From assembly GCA_023251725.1 (NCBI GenBank), contig JAHEYG010000002.1, positions 17,578 to 81,577 on the forward strand: a stretch of 64,000 nucleotides of DNA, in the 5' to 3' direction. Source of the stretch: Sphingobacteriaceae bacterium. GTDB lineage: Bacteria > Bacteroidota > Bacteroidia > B-17B0 > Aurantibacillaceae. The position numbers and the translations under genes were made by a program. Shown here in pieces: positions 18,936-29,628 of the stretch (position 1 is the stretch's first letter; the number at the start of each line of letters is the position of its first letter). Below the pieces are notes generated by a model. That model worked only from the letters and a program-made list of their open reading frames with translations, ran no database searches and was not told the DNA's origin.

Positions 18936-21900
18936 TGATGATATCCATGAAAATAAATAAAAAACTATACCTTGTTACGTTGACTTTTACCTTTGGGTTG
19001 CTATTTAGTCAGAAAAACAAGGAAATTCTCAATCAAAACAACTCAATAATTGGTGTAAATCCGGTTTCTAAAACCGTTTTTAACGAAACTCCACAAGTTC
19101 CGTTAAATTTAGAAGGCGCTCAATACGATGTTGATAAAAACAATTTCCCCTATTTTTTAACATCTAAATCTATTTCTAAAAATAATTTTGTAAAAGCGAA
19201 TTTAAAAAACGTTCAAACGGTTGTCCTATCTCCTGATATTTCAAAAAAAATTACCGGCTTTTTCAAAACACAAATTAGTAACGAATTTAATCTTGATATT
19301 CAATACGCACAAAATGGTAATGTTCAAATAGCTTATCTCAAAATAACTCCATACCGTTTAAACGATCAAAATAATATTGAAGAACTGATTACTTATGATG
19401 TGGATTGGGAAGTTATGGCAAACGAGGCCTCACTTAAACAAAAAAACCCAATCACTAATTTTAAAAACACTTCCGTTTTAGCCAGTGGAAACTGGTATAA
19501 AATTGGCATTGCAAAAACAGGTATCTATAAACTGGATAAAACATTTTTAAAAAACATTGGCCTTGATGTTAATACAATAAATCCTAAAGATATTCGAATA
19601 TACGGTAACGGCGGGCACATGGTTCCGGAAGCAAATTATGTTTTCAGATACGATGATTTGGAAGAAAATTCGATTGAAGTACTTGGCGAAGCAGATAATG
19701 TTTTAGATAATACTGATTATGTACTTTTTTACGGAGTGGGGACAGACGAATGGAAACAAGATCAAAATCATTATTTGTCATGTCTTAACTTTCATCACCA
19801 ACTAAATTACTATTCTGATACCAGTTATTATTATATCACAACTGATTTGGGTGCGGGGAAAAGAATTAATACTGTTGCTTCACTGGGAGTTGCTCCAACC
19901 AATGTGTGTTCATCTTACGATTATTACGATTTTCATGAACAAAACGGTACCAACTTTATTAAATCGGGAAGGCAATTTTATGGAGAATATTTTGACCTAG
20001 TTCCTTCTTTTAGTTTTTCCTATCCTATCAATAACCTAGTTATAGGCGACAGTGTTAGTGCCTTAGTAAGTGTTGCAGCACGGGGTGCCACTGCTACAAA
20101 TTATAATTTATCATATAGTGGCAGTTCAGTTAACTTTAGCACTACAGCTGTTAATATTAATGATTACTTGGGTGATTTTGTTTCTATCACCACCAACTGT
20201 TCAAAAACCCTTTGCAACAGTTCGTTCATTTTAAATTTTACCATTACCAAACAAACTGCTTCTTGTATTGGATGGCTCGATTACATTATGTTTAATGCCC
20301 GAAGAAATCTGGTGTTTAATAATTCTCAATTTTTCTTTAGAGATCTTCGTACATCAGGACATTTAAACATTAAAGGAATTGGTACACCTGATGCTGATCC
20401 ATTGCTTACAACTACCAAATTTATGATGAGTACAAATAATTATTCCAATATTAGCGTGTGGAATGTTAGTGATCCGTTAAATGTGAAGAATCAGGCTTAC
20501 AATTTAACAGGGTCGCAATTAGATTTTACTATTAATAACGATTCTCTAAATGAATTCGCCACATTTAGCGGAACCGATTTTTTAATTCCTGTCTTTGTAT
20601 CAAAAGTGGCCAACCAAAACCTTCACTCGGTTACACAAGCCGATTTTATTATTGTTACTCACCCCGAATTTTTATCTCAAGCACAACAAGTAGCACAGAT
20701 TCATCAGCAACACGATTCGTTAAATGTAACTGTAGTTACTACCGAACAAGTGTATAATGAATTTTCGAGTGGTAAACCTGACATAAGCGGAATAAGAGAT
20801 TTTGAAAGAATGATTTATAACCGCAATTTAAATTCAGCAAAACCACTTAAGTACGTACTTCTTATAGGTGATGGTTCATACAAAGTGAAAGACCGTAACA
20901 TTTCTTCTAACACCTCTTTTATTCCCGTTTACGAAAATGAAAATTCTTATTCTCCAACACTTTCTACAGTAAGTGACGATTTTTTTGGATGGTTAGACCC
21001 CAGTGAGGGCGCAGATTGGAGTTCGAGTTTAGTAGACGTTGGAGTGGGTCGTTTTCCGGTGAAGAATTCTTCAGAAGCATCTGCAGCAGTTGCAAAAGTA
21101 GAAGCTTATTACAAAAAAAATTATTCGTTTTCGGCTACCGATAATGAAAATTTATGTACCAGCGCTGTTAGTTTTCCTTTGGGAGATTGGCGTACTTGGG
21201 TTTGTTTTATAGCCGACGATGAAGATTATCAAACCCACATGAACGATGCCGATAACCTCGCTAAAAAAGTAAAAACCGCGCATCCCGAAATAAATATTGA
21301 TAAAATTTATGCCGATTCCTATATACAATATACGACCCCGGGAGGAGACCGTTACCCGGATGCAAATTCGGCTATTGATCACAGAGTAGATAAAGGAAGT
21401 TTAATTTTAAATTATACCGGTCATGGTGGTGAAGTTGGACTTGGTCATGAAAGATATCTCGAAAACTCCCAGATACAAGCTTATAAAAACATTAATAACA
21501 TGCCGCTTTTTATTACAGCCACTTGTGAATTTAGTCGTTTTGATGACCCGGAAAGAACTTCGGCAGGCGAATTATGTTTCTTAAACCCCGAAGGGGCTGC
21601 AATTGGTTTGTTAACCACAGTTAGATTGGCATTTTCTAATACCAATTTTGTTTTAAACAGTAATTTGTATGATGTAGCTTTTGAACCAATGAATGATGGT
21701 AAAATGCCGTCTTTGGGCGATATTTCAAAACTTACCAAGCAAAAAGCCGGCTTAAGTTTTTATTATTTAAATTTTCATTTATTGGGAGACCCTGCGTTAC
21801 GATTGGCTTATCCGCAAAAGCAGGTTTTTACAACAGAAATTAATGGGAAGTTGGTGGATCCGAGTAAAACAGATACTCTTCGAGCTTTATCAAAAGTTAC

Positions 21901-22921
21901 CATTAAAGGATTTGTTGGAAGTACGGAAGGTACTAAGACAAAAAAAATGGTGGATTTTAACGGCATTTTATATCCCACGGTATTTGATAAAGAACAAAAA
22001 ATTACTTGCCTCGGTAATGATGCTGCTTCCCTAACAGCTTCGGGTCCGTTTCAATTTTTACTTCAAAAAAACATTATTTATAAAGGAAAAGTACAAGTTG
22101 TTAATGGTGACTTTAGTTTTAGTTTTATCGTACCGAAAGACATTGCCTATAATTATGATTTTGGAAAAATAAGTTATTACTCCCATAACGGACAAACAGA
22201 TGCTATCGGTTATAATAAAAATTTTTATATAGGAGGTGCTTCCAATAATATTGTTTCTGATAATGTTGGGCCTTCAATAGCAATGTATTTAAATGATAAA
22301 AAATTTGTTTCGGGTGGTACAACCAATCAAAAACCTAATTTATATGCCGAGGTAGCCGACTCAAGCGGTATTAATACAGTAGGTACCGGAATTGGTCACG
22401 ATATAAATGCCATTTTAGATGGTAACTCGGGCAAACCAATTATTTTAAATGATTATTACGAGGCCGATTTAAATAATTATCAAAAAGGAAAAATAAAATA
22501 TCCATTTGATCAGTTAACGGAGGGAAATCATCGATTAAGTTTGAAAGTATGGGATGTTCAAAATAACTCGAATATTGTTTATACCGATTTTGTAGTAGCT
22601 CAATCAGCCGAAATGGCTCTAACACATGTATTAAATTATCCCAATCCATTTACAACGCATACTAAATTTTATTTTGAAAATAATCAGTGCTGTACAACCA
22701 TAAAAGTAAACGTTCAGATATATACTATAACCGGCAAAGCGGTTAAAACAATAAGTTTAACTTTAAAAAACGAAGGCTTCCGATCGGATGGAATTGATTG
22801 GGATGGTAAAGACGACTTTGGTGATAAATTGGCTAAAGGAGTTTACATTTATAAATTAAGCATCAGCGATCCGGAAAATAAAAAAGCCGAGAAAACCGAA
22901 AAATTAGTAATATTAAATTAG
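18935..22921 (+). CDS. porU: Type IX secretion sortase PorU (C25 gingipain-type peptidase domain); start GTG 18935, ATG 18938 or ATG 18947
   Basis: YVLLIGDGSYKVKDRN, LILNYTGHGGEVGLGHERYL (His), LFITATCEFSRFDDPERTSAGE (Cys); length and C-terminal region typical of PorU. Confidence 0.93.
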   Translation: MMISMKINKKLYLVTLTFTFGLLFSQKNKEILNQNNSIIGVNPVSKTVFNETPQVPLNLEGAQYDVDKNNFPYFLTSKSISKNNFVKANLKNVQTVVLSPDISKKITGFFKTQISNEFNLDIQYAQNGNVQIAYLKITPYRLNDQNNIEELITYDVDWEVMANEASLKQKNPITNFKNTSVLASGNWYKIGIAKTGIYKLDKTFLKNIGLDVNTINPKDIRIYGNGGHMVPEANYVFRYDDLEENSIEVLGEADNVLDNTDYVLFYGVGTDEWKQDQNHYLSCLNFHHQLNYYSDTSYYYITTDLGAGKRINTVASLGVAPTNVCSSYDYYDFHEQNGTNFIKSGRQFYGEYFDLVPSFSFSYPINNLVIGDSVSALVSVAARGATATNYNLSYSGSSVNFSTTAVNINDYLGDFVSITTNCSKTLCNSSFILNFTITKQTASCIGWLDYIMFNARRNLVFNNSQFFFRDLRTSGHLNIKGIGTPDADPLLTTTKFMMSTNNYSNISVWNVSDPLNVKNQAYNLTGSQLDFTINNDSLNEFATFSGTDFLIPVFVSKVANQNLHSVTQADFIIVTHPEFLSQAQQVAQIHQQHDSLNVTVVTTEQVYNEFSSGKPDISGIRDFERMIYNRNLNSAKPLKYVLLIGDGSYKVKDRNISSNTSFIPVYENENSYSPTLSTVSDDFFGWLDPSEGADWSSSLVDVGVGRFPVKNSSEASAAVAKVEAYYKKNYSFSATDNENLCTSAVSFPLGDWRTWVCFIADDEDYQTHMNDADNLAKKVKTAHPEINIDKIYADSYIQYTTPGGDRYPDANSAIDHRVDKGSLILNYTGHGGEVGLGHERYLENSQIQAYKNINNMPLFITATCEFSRFDDPERTSAGELCFLNPEGAAIGLLTTVRLAFSNTNFVLNSNLYDVAFEPMNDGKMPSLGDISKLTKQKAGLSFYYLNFHLLGDPALRLAYPQKQVFTTEINGKLVDPSKTDTLRALSKVTIKGFVGSTEGTKTKKMVDFNGILYPTVFDKEQKITCLGNDAASLTASGPFQFLLQKNIIYKGKVQVVNGDFSFSFIVPKDIAYNYDFGKISYYSHNGQTDAIGYNKNFYIGGASNNIVSDNVGPSIAMYLNDKKFVSGGTTNQKPNLYAEVADSSGINTVGTGIGHDINAILDGNSGKPIILNDYYEADLNNYQKGKIKYPFDQLTEGNHRLSLKVWDVQNNSNIVYTDFVVAQSAEMALTHVLNYPNPFTTHTKFYFENNQCCTTIKVNVQIYTITGKAVKTISLTLKNEGFRSDGIDWDGKDDFGDKLAKGVYIYKLSISDPENKKAEKTEKLVILN

Positions 22922-22942
22922 TACATTTGGAACTCATTTTTT

Positions 22943-24205
22943 GTGAGCGATTTTTATATGAGCAAAAAAGTTTTAGTATATAGTTTTGTTTTTAGTACTC
23001 TATTTTATGTTGTTGGGAAGGCTCAAATAAATACCGGCCAATTATCAGGCGCTATCAATCCTATTACAACTTCTGTACCTTTTCTTTTAATTGCTCCTGA
23101 CTCGCGTTCGGGAGGAATGGGAGAAGTAGGTGCCGCAACTATGCCCGATGTTAATTCTATCCATTGGAATGGCTCTAAACTGGCATTTTCAGATAAAACT
23201 ATGGGTATTGGAATTTCTTATACCCCTTGGCTCCGGCAACTAGTACCGGATATAAGTCTTATGTATGTTAGCGGATATCGTAAGATTACTAAAACCAGCG
23301 TTGTGGGAGCATCGTTGAGGTATTTCTCTTTGGGAAATATTACTTTTACAGATATTCTTGGTAATACCACCGGACAATTCAAACCAAATGAATTTGCAAT
23401 TGATGTTGCCTTTTCTCAAAAATTATCTGAAACAGTTTCTGCCGGAATTGCCGTTCGTTACATAAATTCTAATTTAACCGGCGGCGTTTCGTTAAGTAGC
23501 GGTCAGCCTACAAGAGCCGGAGAAGCTGTGGCGGTTGATATTTCGATGTTTTACAAAAGCAAAAAAAACAAGATTCAAATTGCCGGTAAAAAATCAACTG
23601 TTACATTTGGTTTAGCCTTTACTAATATTGGTACTAAAATTTCTTATACAACCGTTCAAAATTTTATTCCAATTAATCTTCGGCTAGGAGGAGGTTTAAA
23701 AGTTGATATAGATGATTTTAATACATTTGGTTTATATGCCGATTTAAACAAACTTTTAGTGCCTACCCCACCTATATATTTAAAAACTTCAACCGGAAAT
23801 GACTCTATTAATTTTTCAACCGGCTCAAAAATTATTAGCTCGGGTCGCGATCCTAATGTGCCGGTGGCGCAAGGAATTTTTCAATCTTTTGGAGATGCGC
23901 CCGGTGGGTTTGGCGAAGAGTTAAAAGAAATAAATATTGCCGCAGGTCTCGAATATTGGTACGCCAAGCAATTTGGTGTAAGAGCAGGTTATTTTTATGA
24001 AAATGAAACTAAAGGGGGCCGCCAGTTTTTTACTGTGGGATTAGGAGTAAGATACAGCGTTTTTGGTTTAGATATGGCTTACCTTATTCCCACCACTTTA
24101 AGAAACCCTCTTCAAAACACACTTCGTTTTACTTTAACGTTCGACTTCGATGCCTTTAAGAGTCAAAATAAAGAATCTAAAACAGAAACAGTTCCTAATC
24201 CTTAA
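22943..24205 (+). CDS. porV: Type IX secretion outer membrane protein PorV (GTG start or ATG at 22958)
   Basis: TSVPFLLIAPDSRSGGMGEVGAATMPDVNSIHWNGSKLAF; position directly after porU. Confidence 0.93.
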   Translation: MSDFYMSKKVLVYSFVFSTLFYVVGKAQINTGQLSGAINPITTSVPFLLIAPDSRSGGMGEVGAATMPDVNSIHWNGSKLAFSDKTMGIGISYTPWLRQLVPDISLMYVSGYRKITKTSVVGASLRYFSLGNITFTDILGNTTGQFKPNEFAIDVAFSQKLSETVSAGIAVRYINSNLTGGVSLSSGQPTRAGEAVAVDISMFYKSKKNKIQIAGKKSTVTFGLAFTNIGTKISYTTVQNFIPINLRLGGGLKVDIDDFNTFGLYADLNKLLVPTPPIYLKTSTGNDSINFSTGSKIISSGRDPNVPVAQGIFQSFGDAPGGFGEELKEINIAAGLEYWYAKQFGVRAGYFYENETKGGRQFFTVGLGVRYSVFGLDMAYLIPTTLRNPLQNTLRFTLTFDFDAFKSQNKESKTETVPNP

Positions 24206-25679
24206 CTTTTTGTTTAAGCAGGTTGAAAAATTTTAAACTGATTAAAGTATCCATATTACAATAACTTTTTAATTGATCATAAATTGTTTCTTTAATTATT
24301 GGATTAGATTCGTTCCACAACGATTCGTAAACATTCATTGCCACAAGGCCGCTCGAAATAGCTTCGTTATTATAATTTGAATCCTCACTCACTATTTCAG
24401 CAATAGCTTTTAACGAAAAATTACTTTTCAACTTCGGATGATAATAATAAAAGTTCTGAATGATAATTGATAAATCGGTAAGTTTAAAAATTAATTCCTG
24501 TGCTTTCGCGGAATACTCCGGAAAAAGTTTTTTCAAATTATTTAAAATATTTACTTCCAGATTTTTATCATATACAATTATGGTTTCAAACTTAGCTGTA
24601 CTCAGTAAAATCTGTTTTAAAAACATTTCACGGTTATCGCTTTCAATTGGCTTCAAATAATTTTCAAACACTATTTCGTTATTTATTTCATAACACATTG
24701 AATATAAAAACGGAATTTGTTCAAATGGTTTTGTATTATAATATTTTGGAATGGCAGCCTGCCACACTTCCATATCTAAAAAACAATATTGCGTTTTTAC
24801 CGAATTAATAAAATTTTTAATGTTAGTCTCATCTACATATTCTTTTTCTTTGCTAATACTTTCGATTTGAATTTGAATGTTTTTATGCAATCCCATTTGT
24901 TCAGGAATTTTATCAACCGTGGTAATTCCATTGTTGTACCAATTAAATAATTGTTCTCTGTCGGTTTTACCGATATTAAAAATTGATTTTTTATGGACTG
25001 TGTTTTCCCAACAAGTTCCTAAAAAGTCGCAACTGTAAGGCGAGAAACAATGTTTTCCAATAGGTAAATTCGGAACTTTATTTTCTTCCAATGTAAGTAA
25101 GGCTTTTTCTATTTTAGATTCGCAAAATATCAAATTCTTTTCAGCGTCCTTCCTAATGCTTCTTTTTTTAAATAATTCCATCACATTTAATTCTTCCTTT
25201 AATTCATAATCTGCGTTTAATGTTACCAGGTAAAAATCATTAAATTCGGCTAACGAATTCTTTAAAACATAATACTGAAGGCAGGCATCTTTTATATAAA
25301 CATCACTAATTTTAAGAGAACTTTTTACTTCGTAGGCCTCCCAAAATTTTCCATTAAAATTTAAGATATCAACCATTACAAGGGTTTGTTTAAATACAAA
25401 CGTGGCTTCATAAATTACAGATTGTTTTTTTTCGATAAGTTGTTGCGTTAAATAATACGCTTCTTCCAAATTTTTTGTTTCCAAAGAAACATTTATTCCG
25501 CCCGGAAAAAGATGTTGCGCCAAATTACCCACTTCGTGGCCCCTTTTAAATGTCATTTGTTTTTCTTTTGAAATAGGATCTTTTAATTGGGGCGATTTTT
25601 TATGTAGGAAAAAAGCTTTTGGGCATTGATCAAACTTTAAAAAAGAAGTTTTATTTATCGAGTAAAAAGTGGTTTTCAT
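24195..25679 (-). CDS. DUF2779-type protein (nuclease-like N-terminus plus RNase H-like region)
   Basis: SFLKFDQCPKAFFLHK N-terminus; CYSCDFLGTCW-like Cys region; YCFLDMEVWQAAIPKY. Confidence 0.75.
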   Translation of the reverse strand: MKTTFYSINKTSFLKFDQCPKAFFLHKKSPQLKDPISKEKQMTFKRGHEVGNLAQHLFPGGINVSLETKNLEEAYYLTQQLIEKKQSVIYEATFVFKQTLVMVDILNFNGKFWEAYEVKSSLKISDVYIKDACLQYYVLKNSLAEFNDFYLVTLNADYELKEELNVMELFKKRSIRKDAEKNLIFCESKIEKALLTLEENKVPNLPIGKHCFSPYSCDFLGTCWENTVHKKSIFNIGKTDREQLFNWYNNGITTVDKIPEQMGLHKNIQIQIESISKEKEYVDETNIKNFINSVKTQYCFLDMEVWQAAIPKYYNTKPFEQIPFLYSMCYEINNEIVFENYLKPIESDNREMFLKQILLSTAKFETIIVYDKNLEVNILNNLKKLFPEYSAKAQELIFKLTDLSIIIQNFYYYHPKLKSNFSLKAIAEIVSEDSNYNNEAISSGLVAMNVYESLWNESNPIIKETIYDQLKSYCNMDTLISLKFFNLLKQKVKD

Positions 25680-25715
25680 CTAAAAATAAAGCGTTTTTCT
25701 AAAAACTGCATTTCG

Positions 25716-25746
25716 TTTGTTTTTTAATAATTATTCCATAAATTTA
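25716..25746 (+). promoter_or_regulatory. Candidate promoter TTTG-N19-TAAATTTA upstream of micro-ORF and secreted-protein operon
   Basis: 7/8 non-N match class to TAnnTTTG with canonical spacing. Confidence 0.5.
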
Positions 25747-25757
25747 CGGTAACAAAA

Positions 25758-25853
25758 ATGGGCTTACTAATTTTAAATGTATGTTCCTTCATTTTAATAA
25801 GTTTAGTGATTGTTTTTAACAAAGTAAGTATTAAATCGTTTAAAATTTTTTAG
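25758..25853 (+). CDS. Candidate 31-aa hydrophobic micropeptide MGLLILNVCSFILISLVIVFNKVSIKSFKIF
   Basis: ATG 25758 to TAG 25851-25853; stop is 1 nt before the next ATG; not in supplied ORF track. Confidence 0.35.
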   Translation: MGLLILNVCSFILISLVIVFNKVSIKSFKIF

Positions 25854-25854
25854 A

Positions 25855-26265
25855 ATGAAAAAAAAATTACTTTTAGTTTTATTAATTTTATCCATAAAAT
25901 TAGTTTCAGTTAATTCCACTTGTTTACAAAATAAACTCATTTCCCCGTCATTTGATTCTTTAGAACTTTTTGTTTCCATTAGCGGGCACGATTACGATGC
26001 TTACGTTTCCATCAAAACAATTATCAAATCTTTAAGCGGCACTATCTATCTTTCTTACTGTACAAACCACGCTGTTTTTATGGTTTATATTGATAGAAAT
26101 GTGTATCTTACAAAAAACGATTTCTTATTGGCTTTGCAAAAAGCAACACCTACTTACTCTTCCAGAATTATTTTGAAAGACGGGCCTTTAATAAACTTAA
26201 TCCCATTTTGTGATGCCACTGACCCGAGCGATAACACTTCCATTAAAAATAGTTTAGGAAAATAA
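25855..26265 (+). CDS. Small secreted protein of unknown function
   Basis: Signal peptide MKKKLLLVLLILSIKLVSVNS; 7 nt before a T9SS cargo gene. Confidence 0.75.
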   Translation: MKKKLLLVLLILSIKLVSVNSTCLQNKLISPSFDSLELFVSISGHDYDAYVSIKTIIKSLSGTIYLSYCTNHAVFMVYIDRNVYLTKNDFLLALQKATPTYSSRIILKDGPLINLIPFCDATDPSDNTSIKNSLGK

Positions 26266-26272
26266 TTTTATT

Positions 26273-28921
26273 ATGAAACACATTTATAAAATCATTGTTA
26301 TACTTTTTTTAGCAGCCAATTGGTGTCAAGCTCAAATTGGATATAATTTTACCCCTGTTGCAGGTGCTTTTGTTACAGTTTCAGGCGCCGCCACCACTTT
26401 ACACGGATCTCTTATTGATGACGCTATCGCTGTTTCTACACCCATAGGATTTACTTTTCAATTCGGCTGTGTAAATTATACTTCTTTTCAAGCGAGTTCA
26501 AATGGAGTTTTGTTTTTAGGAACCGCTGGTGCCTTTTCAAATGCTTTTAATAATCTTAACACCAGTAGCGACCGGCCTGCAATTGCGCCTTTATGGGATG
26601 ATTTAAAAACCTCCGGTACCGGTAATGTAAGATACGAACTTACTGGAGTTAATCCAAACCGAGTTCTTAAGGTTGAATGGTTAAATATGCTCTGGGCTTA
26701 TACTGCAGCTAGCCCTGCAATTTCATTTCAAGCAATTCTTTACGAAACCAGTAACAGGATTGAATTCGTTTATCGTCAGGAGCCGGGAGCAATCGTTGTT
26801 AACGGCGCTTCCATAGGAATTTCAGGAACAGCTTCCGGCGATTTTTATTCGCTTAACGGAACCGGCGGAGCGCCTTCTGCCTCAAAACTTGTTGAAACTA
26901 CTAGCTTGGTAACAAAACCTGCTACCGGACAAATTTATCGTTGGGATCCCATTTTATGTGCCGGTGCGCCAACACCAGGTACTGCAGTAGCATCTCCTAC
27001 AATAAGGTGTACAACTTATACAACATCGTTGTCATTAGTTGGTACGACTTCTGCTTGTGGATTAACTTACCAGTGGCAATCCGGTCCGTCGGGGGTAGGG
27101 CCATGGACTAATATAGGCGGAGCAACCTCTAATACTGCTGCCCCTACAGTTACCGCCACAACGTATTACCGGTGTGTCCTCGCTTGTGGGGCTTCTACTG
27201 CTGCCAGTACTCCTGCCACAGCAAGTTTAACTTCTGTAGGGGCATGCGGAATATGTAACGTAATTGGGGTCACTCTACCTTACTCCAATACAGGGCAAAC
27301 CACTTGTGGTTCTATAGATGATGTAACCTCGCTTAATGTTACTAATGTTTGCGGTAGTGGTTCTTATTACGGAGGCGAAGATGCTGTTTATTCTTTCACA
27401 CCGAGTACTACCGGTCAAATCTCTATCACCTATTCCACAAGCGGAAGTTCGGCTGGGATTATGTTATATCAGGGTTGCCCCATTTCAGGAGGAACTTGTG
27501 TAGCGAATTTACAGGGTATATCTAGTTTTTCGGGAAATCAAACCTTATGCGCTTCTGTAACAACGGGCTTACCATATTATTTAGTAATTGATTCTTGGCC
27601 TGCTCCTACTTGCAACGGGTACGATGTTTCTATTTCAGCCCCTATTGCCACTCCAACCTGTAACCTAATATATAGTGCTTCTTCCATAGTTTACAATTTT
27701 GAAGTTTTTGTAGGAACTTCTATTGGTGTGGTTGGTGACGATGCTGTTTCTGCAGCGGCCGCAACTATTGGTTTCCCTTTTTGTTTTGACGGGATGCAGT
27801 ACTCTCAGGGATACATTGCTTCTAATGGCGCGTACATTTTTGATGCCATACCATGTAATCCTAACATTATGACAAATACTTATGTTGGACCAGGAATCGC
27901 CACAGGTTGGTCAATAACAAACCCTGCCCCAACCGCAACTACAACTATACCACGAAATGCGATTTTAGCGCCTTGGCACGATGTGTATCCTCCGGGCGGA
28001 GGTTTAATTCAATATACAACACTTGGTATTGCGCCAAACAGAAGGTTCATTGTATCTTATGAAAGTGTTCCTATGTTTTCGTGCAATACGAGCAGTCCAT
28101 CTATTTATTATTCGGCTCAAATAAAAATATTTGAAACCAGTAATACCATTGAAATTCACGTTAAAAACAAAGGTGTTTGTCCGGGTTGGAACAATGGTCA
28201 GGCAGTTTTAGGTTTACATAATTACAATGGTACAATTTATACTCCTGCCGTAAATGCAATAATACATAATGCGGTGGCTTCTCCGGGACCTTATAACCAG
28301 TGGAACATGACAAACACAGCGTATAGATTTACCACAACATGTGGTGCCGGTGCTACGTGTTTGGTTTTACCAATTAATTTCACTGCTTTTTATGCGCAGA
28401 GAATCGATAGAGTAAATCATTTGTTTTGGGAAACAGGATTAGAAGAAAACATTCAATCGTTTAGGGTGGAGCGGTCAACTGACGCAATTCATTTTTCAGA
28501 AATTGCAATTATTAAACCTAACAATACGCCTTCTAAATATCAATTTGCCGATAAAACTTCTATGCCCGGTGTAATTAATTATTATCGTATTACTTCCGTT
28601 GAAAAAAACAATCAGCGAACCAGTACTTTTATTTATCCTTTGGGAGCTAATGAAGGTGAAGTAACTGTTTTCGGAATTTATCCCAACCCAACAAATAATT
28701 CTTTTATAGTTGCCGTCGATTCAAAAATAGTAACCTCTGCCACAATTAATATTTACGATTCGTTTGGAAAAATGGTAAAATCGCTTTCGCAGGATATAGG
28801 AAAAGGAGTTAGTCAGATTACATTTAATATTAACGAACTAAGCCCCGGGGTTTATATGGTTGAAGTAACCAACACCAATAAAGAAATGATTTCGAAACAA
28901 AAATTACTGAAAATAGATTAA
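26273..28921 (+). CDS. T9SS type A sorting domain-containing secreted protein
   Basis: Signal peptide; Cys-rich beta domains; CTD FGIYPNPTNNSFIVAVDS...LSPGVYMVEVTNTNKEMISKQKLLKID. Confidence 0.9.
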   Translation: MKHIYKIIVILFLAANWCQAQIGYNFTPVAGAFVTVSGAATTLHGSLIDDAIAVSTPIGFTFQFGCVNYTSFQASSNGVLFLGTAGAFSNAFNNLNTSSDRPAIAPLWDDLKTSGTGNVRYELTGVNPNRVLKVEWLNMLWAYTAASPAISFQAILYETSNRIEFVYRQEPGAIVVNGASIGISGTASGDFYSLNGTGGAPSASKLVETTSLVTKPATGQIYRWDPILCAGAPTPGTAVASPTIRCTTYTTSLSLVGTTSACGLTYQWQSGPSGVGPWTNIGGATSNTAAPTVTATTYYRCVLACGASTAASTPATASLTSVGACGICNVIGVTLPYSNTGQTTCGSIDDVTSLNVTNVCGSGSYYGGEDAVYSFTPSTTGQISITYSTSGSSAGIMLYQGCPISGGTCVANLQGISSFSGNQTLCASVTTGLPYYLVIDSWPAPTCNGYDVSISAPIATPTCNLIYSASSIVYNFEVFVGTSIGVVGDDAVSAAAATIGFPFCFDGMQYSQGYIASNGAYIFDAIPCNPNIMTNTYVGPGIATGWSITNPAPTATTTIPRNAILAPWHDVYPPGGGLIQYTTLGIAPNRRFIVSYESVPMFSCNTSSPSIYYSAQIKIFETSNTIEIHVKNKGVCPGWNNGQAVLGLHNYNGTIYTPAVNAIIHNAVASPGPYNQWNMTNTAYRFTTTCGAGATCLVLPINFTAFYAQRIDRVNHLFWETGLEENIQSFRVERSTDAIHFSEIAIIKPNNTPSKYQFADKTSMPGVINYYRITSVEKNNQRTSTFIYPLGANEGEVTVFGIYPNPTNNSFIVAVDSKIVTSATINIYDSFGKMVKSLSQDIGKGVSQITFNINELSPGVYMVEVTNTNKEMISKQKLLKID

Positions 28922-29568
28922 ATTACTTTTAATTTTTTTATAGTGTCAATTGGATTATCACTCGAAAAAACGGTGTTTCCTGCCACCAAAACATCTGCCC
29001 CGCTCTGCAATAATTTTTTGTAATTATTTAAATCTACTCCTCCGTCAATTTCAATTAATGCTTTTGAATTTTTGGATTTTATTAATTGTTTTAAGAGCGA
29101 AACTTTGTGGTAGGTATTTTCAATAAATTTTTGTCCACCAAATCCCGGGTTCACGCTCATCACACACACCAAATCAATATCGTGAATCGTATCTTCCAAT
29201 AAATTAATTGACGTGTGAGGATTTATTGCTACGCCAGCTTTCATCCCACAATTTTTAATGTTCTGAATACTTCTGTGTAAATGTGTACAAGCTTCGTAAT
29301 GCACAGTTAAAATTTCGGCACCAACATCTTTAAAAGCTTGCGTGTATCTATCCGGATCAACAATCATTAAATGAACGTCCAAAGGTTTTTTGGCGTGTTT
29401 TTGAATGGTTTTTAAAACCGGAAATCCAAAAGAAATATTCGGAACAAAAACACCATCCATAATATCTATATGAAACCAATCGGCACTGCTTTGATTAATC
29501 ATTTCAATATCGCGCTGTAAATTTCCGAAATCGGCTGATAAAATGGAGGGGGCAATTAAATACGACAT
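28918..29568 (-). CDS. rpe: Ribulose-phosphate 3-epimerase
   Basis: APSILSADFGNLQRDIEMIN, DWFHIDIMDGVFVPNISFG, DVHLMI, MSVNPGFGGQKFI, EIDGGV. Confidence 0.96.
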   Translation of the reverse strand: MSYLIAPSILSADFGNLQRDIEMINQSSADWFHIDIMDGVFVPNISFGFPVLKTIQKHAKKPLDVHLMIVDPDRYTQAFKDVGAEILTVHYEACTHLHRSIQNIKNCGMKAGVAINPHTSINLLEDTIHDIDLVCVMSVNPGFGGQKFIENTYHKVSLLKQLIKSKNSKALIEIDGGVDLNNYKKLLQSGADVLVAGNTVFSSDNPIDTIKKLKVI

Positions 29569-29628
29569 GTTTTTATATTTGGATTAATTAGCAAACAAAT
29601 TTCATAAAAAATAAATAAAATCATACGC

